A DNA stretch of 64,000 bases from Hymenobacter sp. 15J16-1T3B (GTDB lineage Bacteria; Bacteroidota; Bacteroidia; Cytophagales; Hymenobacteraceae), in contig NZ_JAJFAV010000008.1 of NCBI RefSeq assembly GCF_020711235.1, positions 124,001 to 188,000 on the forward strand. The letters are read 5' to 3'. This document shows, in pieces, positions 44,658-54,144 of this stretch. The notes under the pieces were generated by a model. It did not search any database, had not been told where the DNA came from, and was given only the letters and a program-made list of their open reading frames with translations. The stretch's first letter is position 1; each line of letters starts with the position of its first letter. The position numbers and the translations under genes were made by a program.

Positions 44658-45025
44658 CCCGCGTCGGGTGCCACGCTCGCGCAGCGGAGCTCGAACCCGT
44701 GGCCGGCCGCAAATGCGCATGCCACACGGGCGGGCCCAAGCAGTGAAAGACCGAGCTGCTGGCGCCAGGATGTAGCAGCTATTGCGCCCATTAGCCGCCT
44801 CGTCGTTCCCTGCGCTTTTCCAACTTCGCCAGAGTAGGGCGCGGCCAACCCGAGCAGCTCGTTTGGCTCCTCGCCTGCCGCCCAGCCCGCGCCCTTGTCC
44901 ACCTCATTCTGCCCAACACCAGAAAACCCGGCTACCTTCACCCGCAACTTCACCCGGCTCACCCGGGGGCTATGTCCCCCCTACGGCCGCCTACACTGCG
45001 CGGGCAGGGCCGGCTACCGTCACCC
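44658..45025. other. Gap between lacI and pyrD
   Basis: No gene is supported here. The open frames seen are GC-driven and lack family similarity. A TACCTTCA sequence near 44932-44939 is a weak -7 match for pyrD. No terminator hairpin with T run was found. Confidence 0.35.
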
Positions 45026-46060
45026 ATGTACAAGGCACTCGTCAAACCAGCACTGTTTACCCTCGACGCCGAGCGCGCCCACCACTTTGTGTTCGACAAC
45101 CTGCGGCGGGCGGCCCGCGTGCCGGGAACCAAAGCCCTGCTACGCAGCCTCTACGAGGTGCAGCACCCGAGCTTGGTCCGGGAGGTGTTCGGGCTCAAGT
45201 TCCCCAACCCGGTGGGTTTGGCGGCGGGGTTTGATAAGAACGCGGCCCTGACGGATGAGCTGGCGACGCTGGGCTTCGGGTTTGTGGAAATTGGCACGGT
45301 AACGCCCCGGCCCCAGGCCGGCAACCCGCAGCCGCGCTTGTTCCGCCTGCCGCAGGACGAGGCATTGGTCAACCGCATGGGCTTCAACAACGACGGCGCG
45401 GCGGCTGTGGCGGCGCGGCTGGCCAGGCGCCAGAACCGGCAGCTCATCATCGGCGGCAACATTGGCAAGAACAAAGACACGCCCAACGAACGGGCCGCCG
45501 AGGACTACGTGGCTTGTTTTGAGGCGCTGGCGGAGCAAGTCGACTACTTCGTGGTCAACGTGTCGTCGCCCAACACGCCCAACCTGCGCCAGCTGCAGGA
45601 GAAAGAGCCCCTGATAGACTTGCTGCAACGCGTGCAGGAACGCAACCTGAGCCGCGCCCAGCCGCGCCCCCTGCTGCTGAAAATAGCCCCGGATTTGACG
45701 GATTCGCAGCTGGACGACATTCTCGACATTGCCCGCGAAACCAAGCTCAGCGGGCTGGTTTCGACCAACACCACCATCAGCCGGGAGGGCTTGGTCACGG
45801 ATGCCGGGCAGGTGGCCGCGTTGGGGGCGGGCGGCCTGAGCGGGCGGCCGCTCCGGGCGCGGGCCACCGAGGTCATCCGCTACCTGCACCAGCGCAGCCG
45901 GGGCGAGTTGCCGATTATCGGCGCCGGCGGCATTCACTCAGCAGCCGATGCGCAGGAAAAACTAGCCGCCGGCGCCTCGCTGGTACAGCTGTACACGGGC
46001 TTTATCTACGAAGGCCCGGCGCTGGTGAGTCGGATCAACAAGGCGCTGATTCGGGGGTAG
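45026..46060 (+). CDS. pyrD: Dihydroorotate dehydrogenase (quinone), class 2
   Basis: Oxidises dihydroorotate to orotate at the membrane with quinone as acceptor, the fourth step of pyrimidine synthesis. From ATG 45026 the protein has 344 residues. The N-terminal helical segment ([20 protein letters not shown]) is the membrane-associating extension of class 2 enzymes. FMN and substrate motifs include [31 protein letters not shown], and [12 protein letters not shown] with the catalytic Ser of class 2. An upstream in-frame ATG at 44972 is not needed. pyrB and pyrC lie downstream in the same direction. Confidence 0.96.
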   Translation: MYKALVKPALFTLDAERAHHFVFDNLRRAARVPGTKALLRSLYEVQHPSLVREVFGLKFPNPVGLAAGFDKNAALTDELATLGFGFVEIGTVTPRPQAGNPQPRLFRLPQDEALVNRMGFNNDGAAAVAARLARRQNRQLIIGGNIGKNKDTPNERAAEDYVACFEALAEQVDYFVVNVSSPNTPNLRQLQEKEPLIDLLQRVQERNLSRAQPRPLLLKIAPDLTDSQLDDILDIARETKLSGLVSTNTTISREGLVTDAGQVAALGAGGLSGRPLRARATEVIRYLHQRSRGELPIIGAGGIHSAADAQEKLAAGASLVQLYTGFIYEGPALVSRINKALIRG

Positions 46061-46084
46061 CATGGTGCCGGCCAAAGACAAAAC

Positions 46085-46114
46085 AGCCCGTAAGTACTAA
46101 GTGCTTCACGGGCT
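46085..46114 (+). terminator. Hairpin after pyrD (possible weak terminator)
   Basis: AGCCCGT (46085-46091) and ACGGGCT (46108-46114), with an inner imperfect AAGTACT/AGTGCTT pairing, form a stem 25 bases after the pyrD stop. No T run follows, so termination is doubtful. The stretch 46115-46290 shows nothing else. Confidence 0.4.
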
Positions 46115-46290
46115 TGACGGCTTGCCGCTAGCGCGTGGCGGTCTGCCAATTAGGCGGAATAAAGAGCTGGTGTTAGCATGGTTTGTGCCGGCCAAGCACC
46201 AGTTAGCCCGCATGCCCGAACCGAACGGTTGAAAATTCGGCGCCCGAAAAAATTACTGTTACCGATGAAGTGCCGGGCGTAACAATGCCG

Positions 46291-46298
46291 TAGTTTTG
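46291..46298 (+). promoter_or_regulatory. -7 element of the pyrB promoter
   Basis: TAGTTTTG fits TAnnTTTG exactly; no TTG is found at -33. Transcription would begin near 46305, giving a leader of about 390 bases before pyrB. Confidence 0.5.
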
Positions 46299-46333
46299 CA
46301 CCGTGCTTCAACCAAAAGACTCGTTGATGAAGC

Positions 46334-46475
46334 GCGGGGCCTTGCTCGGCAAGGAACCGCGAGAGGACCAAAAGGTCTTCGCCCCCGCCGGTTTTCCCGC
46401 TTTTGCCTCCGGCGTTTCCGTTGTTTTTTCTGGTTGTTGCCCCGCTGCCGTTTCGGATTTCGAAACGGTTTTTTT
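46334..46475 (+). promoter_or_regulatory. Structured pyrB leader with attenuator-like terminator
   Basis: The leader can fold as a three-way junction: outer stem GCGGGGC (46334-46340) with GCCCC-C-GC (46381-46388), hairpin CCTTGC-TCG-GCAAGG (46340-46354) and hairpin GACC-AAAA-GGTC (46366-46377); the shared base at 46340 means one pair must open. CGCCGG (46386-46391) can instead pair with CCGGCG (46409-46414), excluding the outer stem. A perfect terminator follows: CCGTTTCG-GATTT-CGAAACGG (46448-46468) with seven T. The string CCGCGAGAGG (46358-46367) resembles the GAGAGG core of PyrR-binding loops. Together this suggests pyrimidine-responsive attenuation; the class is unknown. Confidence 0.5.
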
Positions 46476-46698
46476 GTGCCCAATGGGTTCGGCGGCGGCG
46501 GCCCTGCGGCCTATTCGCAGCACCAACAGCGCGAAACGCAACTCGCCTCTGGGCACCGTCACCCTTGCTCCTACCCGCGGCAGCGCCCCCAGCGCCTCGG
46601 CCCGCCCCGGCCGCTCGTTGCGCCGTCGTGGGGAGCGGCAGAACAGCCTTCACACCGTCCGTTTTAGCTAGACGACCTCACTTTTCCTCGCCTTCGGT

Positions 46699-47679
46699 AT
46701 GGCACGTAAAGACCTGCTCGACATTGCATCCCTTCACCGTGAGGAAATCGAGTTCCTGCTCGACCAATCCACGTCTTTCAAGCAGCTGTTCACCCAATCG
46801 GTGAAAAAAGTCCCCGCCCTCGAGGGCAAGTCCGTGCTCATGCTGTTCTACGAGCCCAGCACCCGCACGCACACGTCCTTTGAAGTCGCGGCCAAGCGCC
46901 TCTCCGCCGAGGTGACGAACTTCGACATCGCCCAGTCGTCCATCACCAAAGGCGAATCGGTGCGCGAAACGGTGGAAACGCTGCAGGCCATGCGCACCGA
47001 CTACATCGTCGTGCGCCACGGGCGGTCGGGCCTGCCCGGCATGATTGCCCGCCTCACCAAGGCTTCGGTCATCAACGCCGGCGACGGGGCGCACGCGCAC
47101 CCGACCCAGGCCCTGCTGGACGCCTTCACCATCAAGGAGAAATTCCCCAACCCGGTGGGCAAGAAAGTCCTCATCATCGGGGACATTCTCCACTCCCGCG
47201 TCGCACGCTCCACCAGCACCCTGCTGAAAAAGCTGGGCATCGACGTGGCCTACCTCGGCCCGGGCTCCTTGGTGCCCAAGTACGGCCCGGAAAACATCCG
47301 CCGCTTCACCAACTACGAGGAGGCCATGGCCTGGGCACCCGACTTCGTGTACCTGCTGCGCGTGCAGATGGAACGCCAGGACGTGCAGTTTTTCCCCAGC
47401 CTGCGCGAATACCACCGCCTCTACGGCATCACCAACACGCGCCTGGAGGAAATCCGCCAGCGCGGCCTCTACCTCATGCACCCCGGCCCCGTCAACCGGG
47501 GCGTCGAGCTGTGCGACGCCGTGATGGACTACGAGCGCAGCCTGATCAACAACCAGGTCGAAAACGGCATTGCCGTGCGCATGGCCGTGCTCGACTGGCT
47601 CACGCCGGGCGGGGAAGCGCCGAAGTCGGAGCCGACGTTTGAGCGGTCGTTTGCCCCGCTTCCGCACCTGACGGCCTAG
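46699..47679 (+). CDS. pyrB: Aspartate carbamoyltransferase catalytic subunit
   Basis: Joins carbamoyl phosphate and aspartate, the committed step of pyrimidine synthesis, in the cytosol. The 326-residue protein has the carbamoyl-phosphate motif FYEPSTRTHTSFE, QSSITKGES with the loop Ser and Lys, the HAHPTQALLDAF segment, RVQMERQDVQFF, and HPGPVNRGVE near the C-terminus. Length fits the family. No regulatory pyrI subunit is seen. A structured leader with an intrinsic terminator lies upstream. pyrC starts 111 bases later. Confidence 0.97.
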   Translation: MARKDLLDIASLHREEIEFLLDQSTSFKQLFTQSVKKVPALEGKSVLMLFYEPSTRTHTSFEVAAKRLSAEVTNFDIAQSSITKGESVRETVETLQAMRTDYIVVRHGRSGLPGMIARLTKASVINAGDGAHAHPTQALLDAFTIKEKFPNPVGKKVLIIGDILHSRVARSTSTLLKKLGIDVAYLGPGSLVPKYGPENIRRFTNYEEAMAWAPDFVYLLRVQMERQDVQFFPSLREYHRLYGITNTRLEEIRQRGLYLMHPGPVNRGVELCDAVMDYERSLINNQVENGIAVRMAVLDWLTPGGEAPKSEPTFERSFAPLPHLTA

Positions 47680-47790
47680 CCCTCGGCCCCGGCCGTGCAC
47701 GCCGCAAGCGGCGGCTTCCGCCCTTTATTTGTCCCTCTGATAGCCCGGACCTCCCACCCTCTCTTGCCCGTTTACCGCAATCAACCCTCC

Positions 47791-49068
47791 ATGCTTCTTC
47801 TTCAAAACGCCCGCATCGCCTCCGAACATTCACCTGCACTTCTCGAGGGCGACGTCCTGATTGTCGAAGGAAAAATCCGGGAAATCGGCCCCAACCTCGC
47901 CGTTCCCGAAGGCGCCCGCGTCATCGACGCGCGCGGCCGGCTGCTCATGCCGGCCATGTTCGATGCCCACGTGCATTTCCGCGCCCCGGGCTTTGAAAAC
48001 AAGGAAACCATCACCACCGGCAGCGAAGCGGCCATCAACGGCGGCGTCACCGGCGTGGTGATGATGCCCAACACCCGCCCGGCCATCGACTCGGCGGCGG
48101 TGGTGTCGACGGTGCTGGAAAGCGCCCAGCGCAAGGCCCGCATTCCGGTGTACACCTCCGGCTGCGTCACCAAGAACCGCGAGGGCAAGGAGCTGGCCGA
48201 AATCGACGGCATGCGCATGCTCGGGGTGAAAATGCTCACCGACGACGGCGACACCACCAACGACCCGGCGGTGCTGCTGCGGGCCATGCAGTACGCCACC
48301 GAGTTCGGGATGTTCTTTGCCAGCCACTGCGAAGTGCCGGAGCTGGCCGGGCCGCGCGCCCTCAACGAAGGCGTGATGAGCTACCGGCTCGGCATCAAAG
48401 GCTCGCCGGCCTGCGCGGAGGAAATCATCATCGACCGCGACATTCGCCTGGCCCGGGCGGCGGGCGCGCACATTCACATCCAGCACGTGTCCAGCAAGAT
48501 GGGCATGGAAACCATCCGCTGGTGGAAATCCCGCGGTGACGTGAAGGTGACGGCGGAAGTGGCCCCGCACCACCTGCTCTTCACCGACGAGCACATCGGC
48601 GACTACGACACGAACTACAAGATGAACCCGCCGCTGCGCACGCAGGCCGACTGCGACGCGCTGCTTGAGGGGCTCAAAGAAGGCGTGTTCGACCTCATTG
48701 CCACCGACCACGCCCCCCACACGCCGTTCGAAAAAGCCCAGGACTTCATCAGCGCGCCCAACGGCATCACCGGCCTGGAAACGGCCCTGGTGTCGCTCTA
48801 CCACTACTTCGTGCGGCCCGAGAAATTCGGCTGGGACCTGGTGGTGAAGCGCTATTCGGCCGAGCCCCGCCGCCTGATGGGCCTGCCGGTGCCCACCATC
48901 GAAGTCGGCCAGCAAGCCGAGTGCCTGCTGTTCGATACCGAAGCGGAAACGACTTTCACGAAGGAATTTATGAAGTCCAAATCCCAGAACACGCCCTTTA
49001 TCAACCAGACGTTGAAAGGCCGGGTAGACCTGGTGATTTTGGGCACGGAAATCCTGCTGGAGCGCTAA
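47791..49068 (+). CDS. pyrC: Dihydroorotase (type I)
   Basis: Cyclises carbamoyl aspartate to dihydroorotate, the third pyrimidine step. From ATG 47791 the protein has 425 residues of the amidohydrolase fold. DAHVHFRAPGFENKE carries the first metal His pair; further ligands and active-site motifs are MPNTRP, SHCEVPEL, HIQHVSS and IATDHAPH. GD-ADLVILG-like ending (VDLVILGTEILLER) shows the usual C-terminal composite domain. An in-frame ATG at 47695 would extend into the gap after pyrB. Sits directly downstream of pyrB and probably shares its transcript. Confidence 0.95.
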   Translation: MLLLQNARIASEHSPALLEGDVLIVEGKIREIGPNLAVPEGARVIDARGRLLMPAMFDAHVHFRAPGFENKETITTGSEAAINGGVTGVVMMPNTRPAIDSAAVVSTVLESAQRKARIPVYTSGCVTKNREGKELAEIDGMRMLGVKMLTDDGDTTNDPAVLLRAMQYATEFGMFFASHCEVPELAGPRALNEGVMSYRLGIKGSPACAEEIIIDRDIRLARAAGAHIHIQHVSSKMGMETIRWWKSRGDVKVTAEVAPHHLLFTDEHIGDYDTNYKMNPPLRTQADCDALLEGLKEGVFDLIATDHAPHTPFEKAQDFISAPNGITGLETALVSLYHYFVRPEKFGWDLVVKRYSAEPRRLMGLPVPTIEVGQQAECLLFDTEAETTFTKEFMKSKSQNTPFINQTLKGRVDLVILGTEILLER

Positions 49069-49141
49069 CATATAGTTGCGCTGGGAGCTGTATTGTTCAG
49101 GCTCCTTCTGCGCTTGCGGGCCGCCGCTAGTGCTGCCGCAT

Positions 49142-49149
49142 TAGTTTTG
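49142..49149 (+). promoter_or_regulatory. Candidate -7 element of purEK
   Basis: TAGTTTTG fits TAnnTTTG. The nearest TTG (49114-49116) is 25 bases away, longer than usual. No purine-responsive RNA was recognised between pyrC and purE. Confidence 0.4.
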
Positions 49150-49227
49150 CGGCATCGGCCAAGGGCATTCCAGCGGAATGTCCGTTTCATCAGAGGGCAA
49201 TGCCCAGCCCCGTTTACCAGGCTCACC

Positions 49228-49749
49228 ATGAGTACCCCTTCCTTACCCAACGCCTCATCCCCGGATAAACCCCTGGTCGGCGTGGTCATGGGTTCCAGCA
49301 GCGACTGGGACACCATGCAGTATGCCGTGCAGATTCTCACCGACTTTGGCGTAGCCCACGAAGCGCGCGTAGTATCGGCCCACCGCATGCCCGACGACTT
49401 GTTTGCCTACGCCGAACAAGCCGGCCCGCGCGGCTTGCAAGCCATTATTGCCGGCGCGGGCGGTGCCGCCCACTTGCCGGGCATGATGGCCGCCAAAACG
49501 ACGGTGCCCGTGCTGGGCGTGCCGGTGGCCAGCCGCCATTTGCAGGGCGTGGATTCGCTGCACAGCATCGTGCAAATGCCCAAGGGGGTGCCGGTGGCCA
49601 CGTTTGCTATTGGCAACGCCGGCGCGGCCAATGCCGCGCTGTTTGCCGTCAGCCTGCTGGCCCTGCACGACGCGGACCTAGCGGCCAAGCTGCTGGTGTT
49701 TCGCGCCGAACAGACCGAAGCCGCCCGCGCCATGAAGCTGCCGGTATGA
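49228..49749 (+). CDS. purE: N5-carboxyaminoimidazole ribonucleotide mutase
   Basis: Class I PurE, which converts N5-CAIR to CAIR in purine synthesis. The 173-residue protein from ATG 49228 has [13 protein letters not shown] (phosphate loop), VVSAHRMPD with the catalytic His, and [13 protein letters not shown]. An in-frame ATG at 49093 adds 45 residues outside the family. The stop codon overlaps the purK start in ATGA, so the two are translationally coupled, as the unstable intermediate would favour. Confidence 0.97.
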   Translation: MSTPSLPNASSPDKPLVGVVMGSSSDWDTMQYAVQILTDFGVAHEARVVSAHRMPDDLFAYAEQAGPRGLQAIIAGAGGAAHLPGMMAAKTTVPVLGVPVASRHLQGVDSLHSIVQMPKGVPVATFAIGNAGAANAALFAVSLLALHDADLAAKLLVFRAEQTEAARAMKLPV

Positions 49750-50996
49750 ACGACCACCTTCACGTTGCATCCATGAGCCCGATTTACCCCGGTAGTGTGG
49801 ACGCTGCGGGCCAGCGGGCCACCCTGGGGGTGCTGGGCGGCGGCCAGCTGGGCCGGATGTTTGTGCACGCCGCCCAGCGCCTGGGCTACTTCACCGCCGT
49901 GCTGGACCCGGACGCGCAAAGCCCGGCCGGGCTGGTGAGTCACCACCACATCCGGACCGGCTACGACGACCCGGCCGGGCTGGCGCAACTGGCCCAGTTG
50001 TGCCAGGCCATTACCACCGAGTTTGAGAACGTGCCGGCCCAGGCCCTGCAGACGCTGGCGCAGACCCGCCCCGTGGCGCCGGGTGCGGCCGTGGTGGGCA
50101 TTGCCCAAAACCGCATCGAGGAAAAAGCCCACTTTGCGGCCTGCGCGGCCGTGTCGGGGGTGAGCTGCGGGCCCTACGCGGTGATTGAAACGCCGGCTCA
50201 GCTGCAGGCCGCGCAGACCGACCGGACGGATTTGCTGCCCGGCATCCTGAAAACCGCGCGCCTGGGCTACGATGGCAAAGGCCAGATTCGCGTCAAAACC
50301 GCCGCCGAACTGGCCACCGCCTGGACGGAGCTAGGCGGTGTCGCCTGCGTGCTGGAAAAGATGCTGCCGCTCACCGCCGAGTGTTCGGTGCTGGTGGCGC
50401 GTGGTTGGGACGGGCAGGTGGTCAGTTTCGCCCCGCAGCGCAACGTACACGTGGATGGCATTCTGGCCGTGACCCACGCCTACGAAGGCAATCTGCCGCC
50501 TGCCCTGGCCGACAGGGCCCGCGAGGCGGCCGTTTCCATCGCGCAGCATCTGAGCTACGTCGGGGTGCTGTGCGTTGAGTTCTTCGTGGTGGACGACGGC
50601 AGTGAGCACGGCGGCTTGGTGGTCAACGAAATGGCCCCGCGCCCGCACAACAGCGGCCACTACACCCTGGACGCCTGCGACGCGTCGCAGTTTGACCTGC
50701 AGGTCCACGCCATGGCAGGCTTGCCCCTGCCCCAGCCGCGGCAGCACTCCCCGGCCATCATGCTCAACCTGCTGGGCGAGGTGTGGTTCGATGCCGGCGG
50801 CCAACGGCGGGCCCCGGACTGGCACGCCGTGCTAAGCCTGGCGGGCACGCACCTGCACCTGTACGGCAAGGAACACGCGCGCGCAGGCCGCAAGATGGGC
50901 CACCTGACCGTCACCGGCCCGGACGTGGCCAGCGTCAAGACTGTGGCGCGCCGCGCCGCCGGTCTGCTCGGCTTGCCGGGCCTGGAGGCCATTTAG
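49746..50996 (+). CDS. purK: N5-carboxyaminoimidazole ribonucleotide synthase
   Basis: ATP-dependent carboxylation of AIR to N5-CAIR, feeding PurE. The 416-residue protein is of the ATP-grasp superfamily: [12 protein letters not shown] near 27-38, TEFENVP, the ATP-grasp segment [14 protein letters not shown], and [15 protein letters not shown] with metal ligands. About nine residues may be extra if translation starts at the internal Met10, but the ATGA overlap with purE favours the start at 49746. A terminator follows at 51014. Confidence 0.97.
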   Translation: MNDHLHVASMSPIYPGSVDAAGQRATLGVLGGGQLGRMFVHAAQRLGYFTAVLDPDAQSPAGLVSHHHIRTGYDDPAGLAQLAQLCQAITTEFENVPAQALQTLAQTRPVAPGAAVVGIAQNRIEEKAHFAACAAVSGVSCGPYAVIETPAQLQAAQTDRTDLLPGILKTARLGYDGKGQIRVKTAAELATAWTELGGVACVLEKMLPLTAECSVLVARGWDGQVVSFAPQRNVHVDGILAVTHAYEGNLPPALADRAREAAVSIAQHLSYVGVLCVEFFVVDDGSEHGGLVVNEMAPRPHNSGHYTLDACDASQFDLQVHAMAGLPLPQPRQHSPAIMLNLLGEVWFDAGGQRRAPDWHAVLSLAGTHLHLYGKEHARAGRKMGHLTVTGPDVASVKTVARRAAGLLGLPGLEAI

Positions 50997-51013
50997 AAAC
51001 CATGTGAAGGAGT

Positions 51014-51056
51014 GGGACGGTGCGTCACCCTCGACGACCGTCCCTTCATTCTTTTT
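51014..51056 (+). terminator. Intrinsic terminator of purEK
   Basis: GGGACGGT (51014-51021) and ACCGTCCC (51037-51044) form a perfect stem, followed by TTCATTC and TTTTT. The stretch 51057-51231 shows nothing else. Confidence 0.8.
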
Positions 51057-51231
51057 CATTGCGGCCGCGCTGCTCGCCATGGTTGAATTTTGACTTGGCG
51101 CGCTTCCAAAGTATGCGCGCTGAGCGGGCGGATGGGGTGCAGGACCGTACCGGCGCATTGAGCACCACGCGCAACCGAACACCGGCGTAGGCAACGGGCT
51201 TGTGACTACATCCTAACTGCCAAAGTGCCGG

Positions 51232-51975
51232 TTAGGGCTGCAGGCTCGCTACGCCACGGCTCATTACCCAGCCTTCTTCCCCGTTTGTCCGCTGCACCTT
51301 CACCCATTCCGCATAGGAGGCTTGTAGGCGCACCGTCTCTCCCTCCTGCAGGGTGAATAGTTGCCGCGCCGCGGGCCCGGGCCCGATCCGGCCGGCCACG
51401 CGGGCATCGACTACCACGGCCGGCGCCCGGTGGAGCAGCATCGTCGCTCCGAGTGCCAGTAGCGCTGCGCAGGTCAGCAGCCCGTACCGGCTCCATTGCA
51501 GCAGCCGGGCCCGGCGGGGGGCAGCTAGGCTGAGGGCCGCCAGTAGCAGCGCACCGGTTCCCACCAGCCCGAACAGCCCGAGTTGCCCGGCCACATCGGC
51601 TGCCCGGGCGCGCTGGTAGCTGACTGGGATAGGCAGCAGGCCCCGCCGAAGCAGGGCCTGCTGCACCAGGTTTCGGTTTTGCACGAGCTGCGCGTCCCAG
51701 GGGGCTAGTTGCAGGGCTTTTTCGGCGTGGTACCAGGCCCAGCCCAGCTGGCCGAGCCGGTAGCGGGCAATGCCGGCGTTGCAGTGCAGCTCCGCCCGCT
51801 CCACCCCGCGCCGGCGCAGCTGTTCGTACGCCCGTACGGCGCCGGCGTACTCGCGCCGCGCCAGCAAGGCGTTGCCGTGCTCGAAGTCCCGCGCCACCTC
51901 GGCAGCGCGGGGCCCACCGGCCAGAGCCACCAGGCTAACGAGCAGTAGCCAGCCGCTGGTCAGGAGCTTGATCAT
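51232..51975 (-). CDS. batE: BatE: TPR and SH3-like membrane protein
   Basis: Last gene of the Bat (Bacteroides aerotolerance) operon. The 247-residue protein has a signal peptide (1-24), about two TPR units (28-105, NAGIARYRLGQLGWAWYHAEKAL), two membrane helices (about 128-150 and 158-180) and a bacterial SH3-like domain (about 185-240, LQEGETVRLQ, GEEGWV). This architecture is that of BatE. Its start overlaps the end of batD by 41 bases. It is expected to act in the cell envelope with the vWA proteins BatA and BatB; the precise role of the Bat system is unsettled. Confidence 0.85.
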   Translation of the reverse strand: MIKLLTSGWLLLVSLVALAGGPRAAEVARDFEHGNALLARREYAGAVRAYEQLRRRGVERAELHCNAGIARYRLGQLGWAWYHAEKALQLAPWDAQLVQNRNLVQQALLRRGLLPIPVSYQRARAADVAGQLGLFGLVGTGALLLAALSLAAPRRARLLQWSRYGLLTCAALLALGATMLLHRAPAVVVDARVAGRIGPGPAARQLFTLQEGETVRLQASYAEWVKVQRTNGEEGWVMSRGVASLQP

Positions 51976-53392
51976 GGAGGTAGGTATCTAGTTGGTGGAT
52001 CAGGCCGGCCAGCTTCGTTTGCTGCTGCGGCCACGCGCACTGCTCGGCGCCGGCGCCGGCAAACCGGAGCTTGTAATGCCGCTGCAGTTCGTGCAGAGTT
52101 TGCGCCCGCACCGGTGCCGGCAGGGCCTGCACCGCGGGGTGAGTGGCAAAATCGATGAGCGTGAAGGCGGACCGGGGCCAGGCTAGCTTGCGGCACAGGT
52201 AGGTAATCAGGATTTCGTCTGCCGCCAGGCAGCGCGCCTCGGCAGCGGATACATCGGGGCGCGCGGCCACACGCCGCAGGGCCCACAGCGCCCGGTACCG
52301 GGCCACCTTGCCACGCCCGGGCAGGGTGTGCGGCGGCAGCTGCCGGTAATAGTGGAGGCCGGCGCCCAGCCCTAGCAACAGCCCCGTCAGCCCCAGCAGC
52401 AGGTAAAAGCGGCCGGAGCCGTAGAACCGGTAGTAGTCGTGGGCCTGGTACAAGCTGGCCTGCACGAACAGCCGGGGCTGGGCGGCCCGGCGTTTGGCTG
52501 AAACCCGCGCTGGCGCCGGGGCCGGCGGCCCCGACGTAACCCGCCACGTGTAGGCGGGCGCCACGTATAGGCGGTACTGGCCCGCAGCCGGGTCGAAATA
52601 GCCGATGCGCAGCCCCGCCACGGTGTAGGTGCCGCGGTACTTGGCGTACAGCTCGCCGGTATACGTGTATTCCGCCCGCAGGCCCGCCTCCGTCAAGCGC
52701 TGCCCGCGCTGCTCCGCCCCGCCGAACAGCTCTACGTGGGCGGGCAAGGCGGGTGCGGGCAGCGCAAACAGCTGCAGACTGCCCGTACCCCGAATTTTCA
52801 GCTGCAGGGCCAGGCGGCGGCCGTCGGATACGGCCGGCCCAAACCGGGGCTCAAACTGAAACTGCCCCACGGCCCGGGCAAACGGAATGGAATCGGGTAC
52901 CGGAGGCAGGGCCAGCACCGGCAGCGTCTGGGCCGGGGAGCGGAGCGTGCGGGTGAGAATGCGCGGCTCCCCGAAAAAGTCCTCGGGGTCGGGTGGCGCG
53001 CTGATTTTGTAGCGCAGCGTGACGACGGGTAGGGGCAGCGGACCGGCCACCTGGGGCGTCACGGCGTATTTGCCGAGCTGGCGCACCCGGTATGTGGCCC
53101 CCTGCCACCGCTCGGTGGTTTCCACCTCGGAGCGCGGATAAGCCTCCACCAAGCAATTGGGAAAGGTTACTTCCAGCTCGTTTTCCGGGTCAATCAGCGC
53201 CGTGCGGTAGTAGAGCAAGTAACGAATGACGATGGTCTGGCCGGCGTACACGCGCTGGGGGCTGACCTGCGGCCGGATGAAAAACGCGGCGGCCGAGTCC
53301 GGCGCAGCGGCCACGCAGGCGGACGCGGCGGTTACTAGCAGAAGCAAGCCGCTCAGCAGCGCGCGCCTTACCAGCCACCCGAAATTCATCAT
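51935..53392 (-). CDS. batD: BatD-type oxygen-tolerance membrane protein
   Basis: Protein of 485 residues from ATG 53392; a longer frame to 53434 would overlap batC. It has a signal peptide (1-29), a periplasmic region of beta-sandwich domains (about 35-300, with VSPQRVYAGQTIVIRYLL), one membrane helix (about 330-350, YLLLGLTGLLLGLGAGL) and a cytosolic helical tail rich in Arg. This is the BatD layout. Homologues are membrane proteins of aerotolerance operons. Genes batC and batE flank it on the same strand. Confidence 0.85.
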   Translation of the reverse strand: MMNFGWLVRRALLSGLLLLVTAASACVAAAPDSAAAFFIRPQVSPQRVYAGQTIVIRYLLYYRTALIDPENELEVTFPNCLVEAYPRSEVETTERWQGATYRVRQLGKYAVTPQVAGPLPLPVVTLRYKISAPPDPEDFFGEPRILTRTLRSPAQTLPVLALPPVPDSIPFARAVGQFQFEPRFGPAVSDGRRLALQLKIRGTGSLQLFALPAPALPAHVELFGGAEQRGQRLTEAGLRAEYTYTGELYAKYRGTYTVAGLRIGYFDPAAGQYRLYVAPAYTWRVTSGPPAPAPARVSAKRRAAQPRLFVQASLYQAHDYYRFYGSGRFYLLLGLTGLLLGLGAGLHYYRQLPPHTLPGRGKVARYRALWALRRVAARPDVSAAEARCLAADEILITYLCRKLAWPRSAFTLIDFATHPAVQALPAPVRAQTLHELQRHYKLRFAGAGAEQCAWPQQQTKLAGLIHQLDTYLHDQAPDQRLATAR

Positions 53393-53430
53393 TGCCCGAA
53401 CACTAGCTCTTGGTATCATAGCCCGACCGC

Positions 53431-54144
53431 TCAATAAGCTTTTTCATCCGACACGGCCCGCACCTCGCGCTGCTTTTTGGCCAGGGTTTTCGCCCTGACG
53501 GCACTTTCGTTATCCGCCACCATGCCCAGCAGGCCGCGCATCTGCTCATGCGACAGCGCCATTTCCTCGCTGGCCCCGTCCTGCCCGGTCGTTTGCGGGG
53601 ATTTGCTGGAGGCGTTCTGCTCTGGCTCGGCCCGCCGACGGTCAGCCGAGGGGGCCTGGGGCGGCGGGGTGGGCCGAGCGGCCGCGGCGGCCTGGTGGTG
53701 TACCAGCAGAAAATCCTGGCGGATGCGGGCATCGGTGCGGGCGCTGAGAAGCGCCTGCCGGTACGCGGCTTCGCTGCGCTGCAAATCGTGGAGCTGGTAG
53801 TAGGCGTTGCCCAAGTTGGCCCACACCTGCGGCCGTTGCGCCGCGGGGCCGGTGGCCAGCAGCTGCCGGTACAGCCGGATGGCCTCGGCGTAGCGGCCCT
53901 GCTGGTACAGGGCGTTAGCCAGGTTGAAGCTGATGGCCGGGCTGCCCGGCGCGGCGCGCAGGGCGGCGCGGTAGGCCACCTCGGCGTCGCCGGGGGCCTC
54001 GGCATAATAGGCGCGCTGGCCGCGCCCGAACTGCAGCCAGTACTGCCCGGCCCGCAGCAGCGGCCGCGCCCCGAGTAGCAGCGCCACAGCTAGTCCGGCT
54101 GCCAGGGCGCTGGTGTTAATCAGGCTGCGCATACGGGCGAGCAT
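53431..54144 (-). CDS. batC: BatC: TPR protein
   Basis: Protein of 237 residues with an N-terminal membrane anchor or signal (about 8-30), then at least three TPR units (about 50-145, ISFNLANALYQQGRYAEAIRLYRQLL, VWANLGNAYYQLHDLQRSEAAYRQALL) and a polar, low-complexity C-terminal stretch. BatC is the TPR member of the Bat operon. Its start overlaps the end of batB by 29 bases (17 if Met5 is used), indicating coupled translation. Confidence 0.82.
   Translation of the reverse strand: MLARMRSLINTSALAAGLAVALLLGARPLLRAGQYWLQFGRGQRAYYAEAPGDAEVAYRAALRAAPGSPAISFNLANALYQQGRYAEAIRLYRQLLATGPAAQRPQVWANLGNAYYQLHDLQRSEAAYRQALLSARTDARIRQDFLLVHHQAAAAARPTPPPQAPSADRRRAEPEQNASSKSPQTTGQDGASEEMALSHEQMRGLLGMVADNESAVRAKTLAKKQREVRAVSDEKAY

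Noticed and set aside
46303-46671. A 122-codon frame in the pyrB leader
   Set aside because: It crosses the terminator hairpin, has Arg/Ser/Pro-rich composition and no similarity; a structured leader explains the sequence better.
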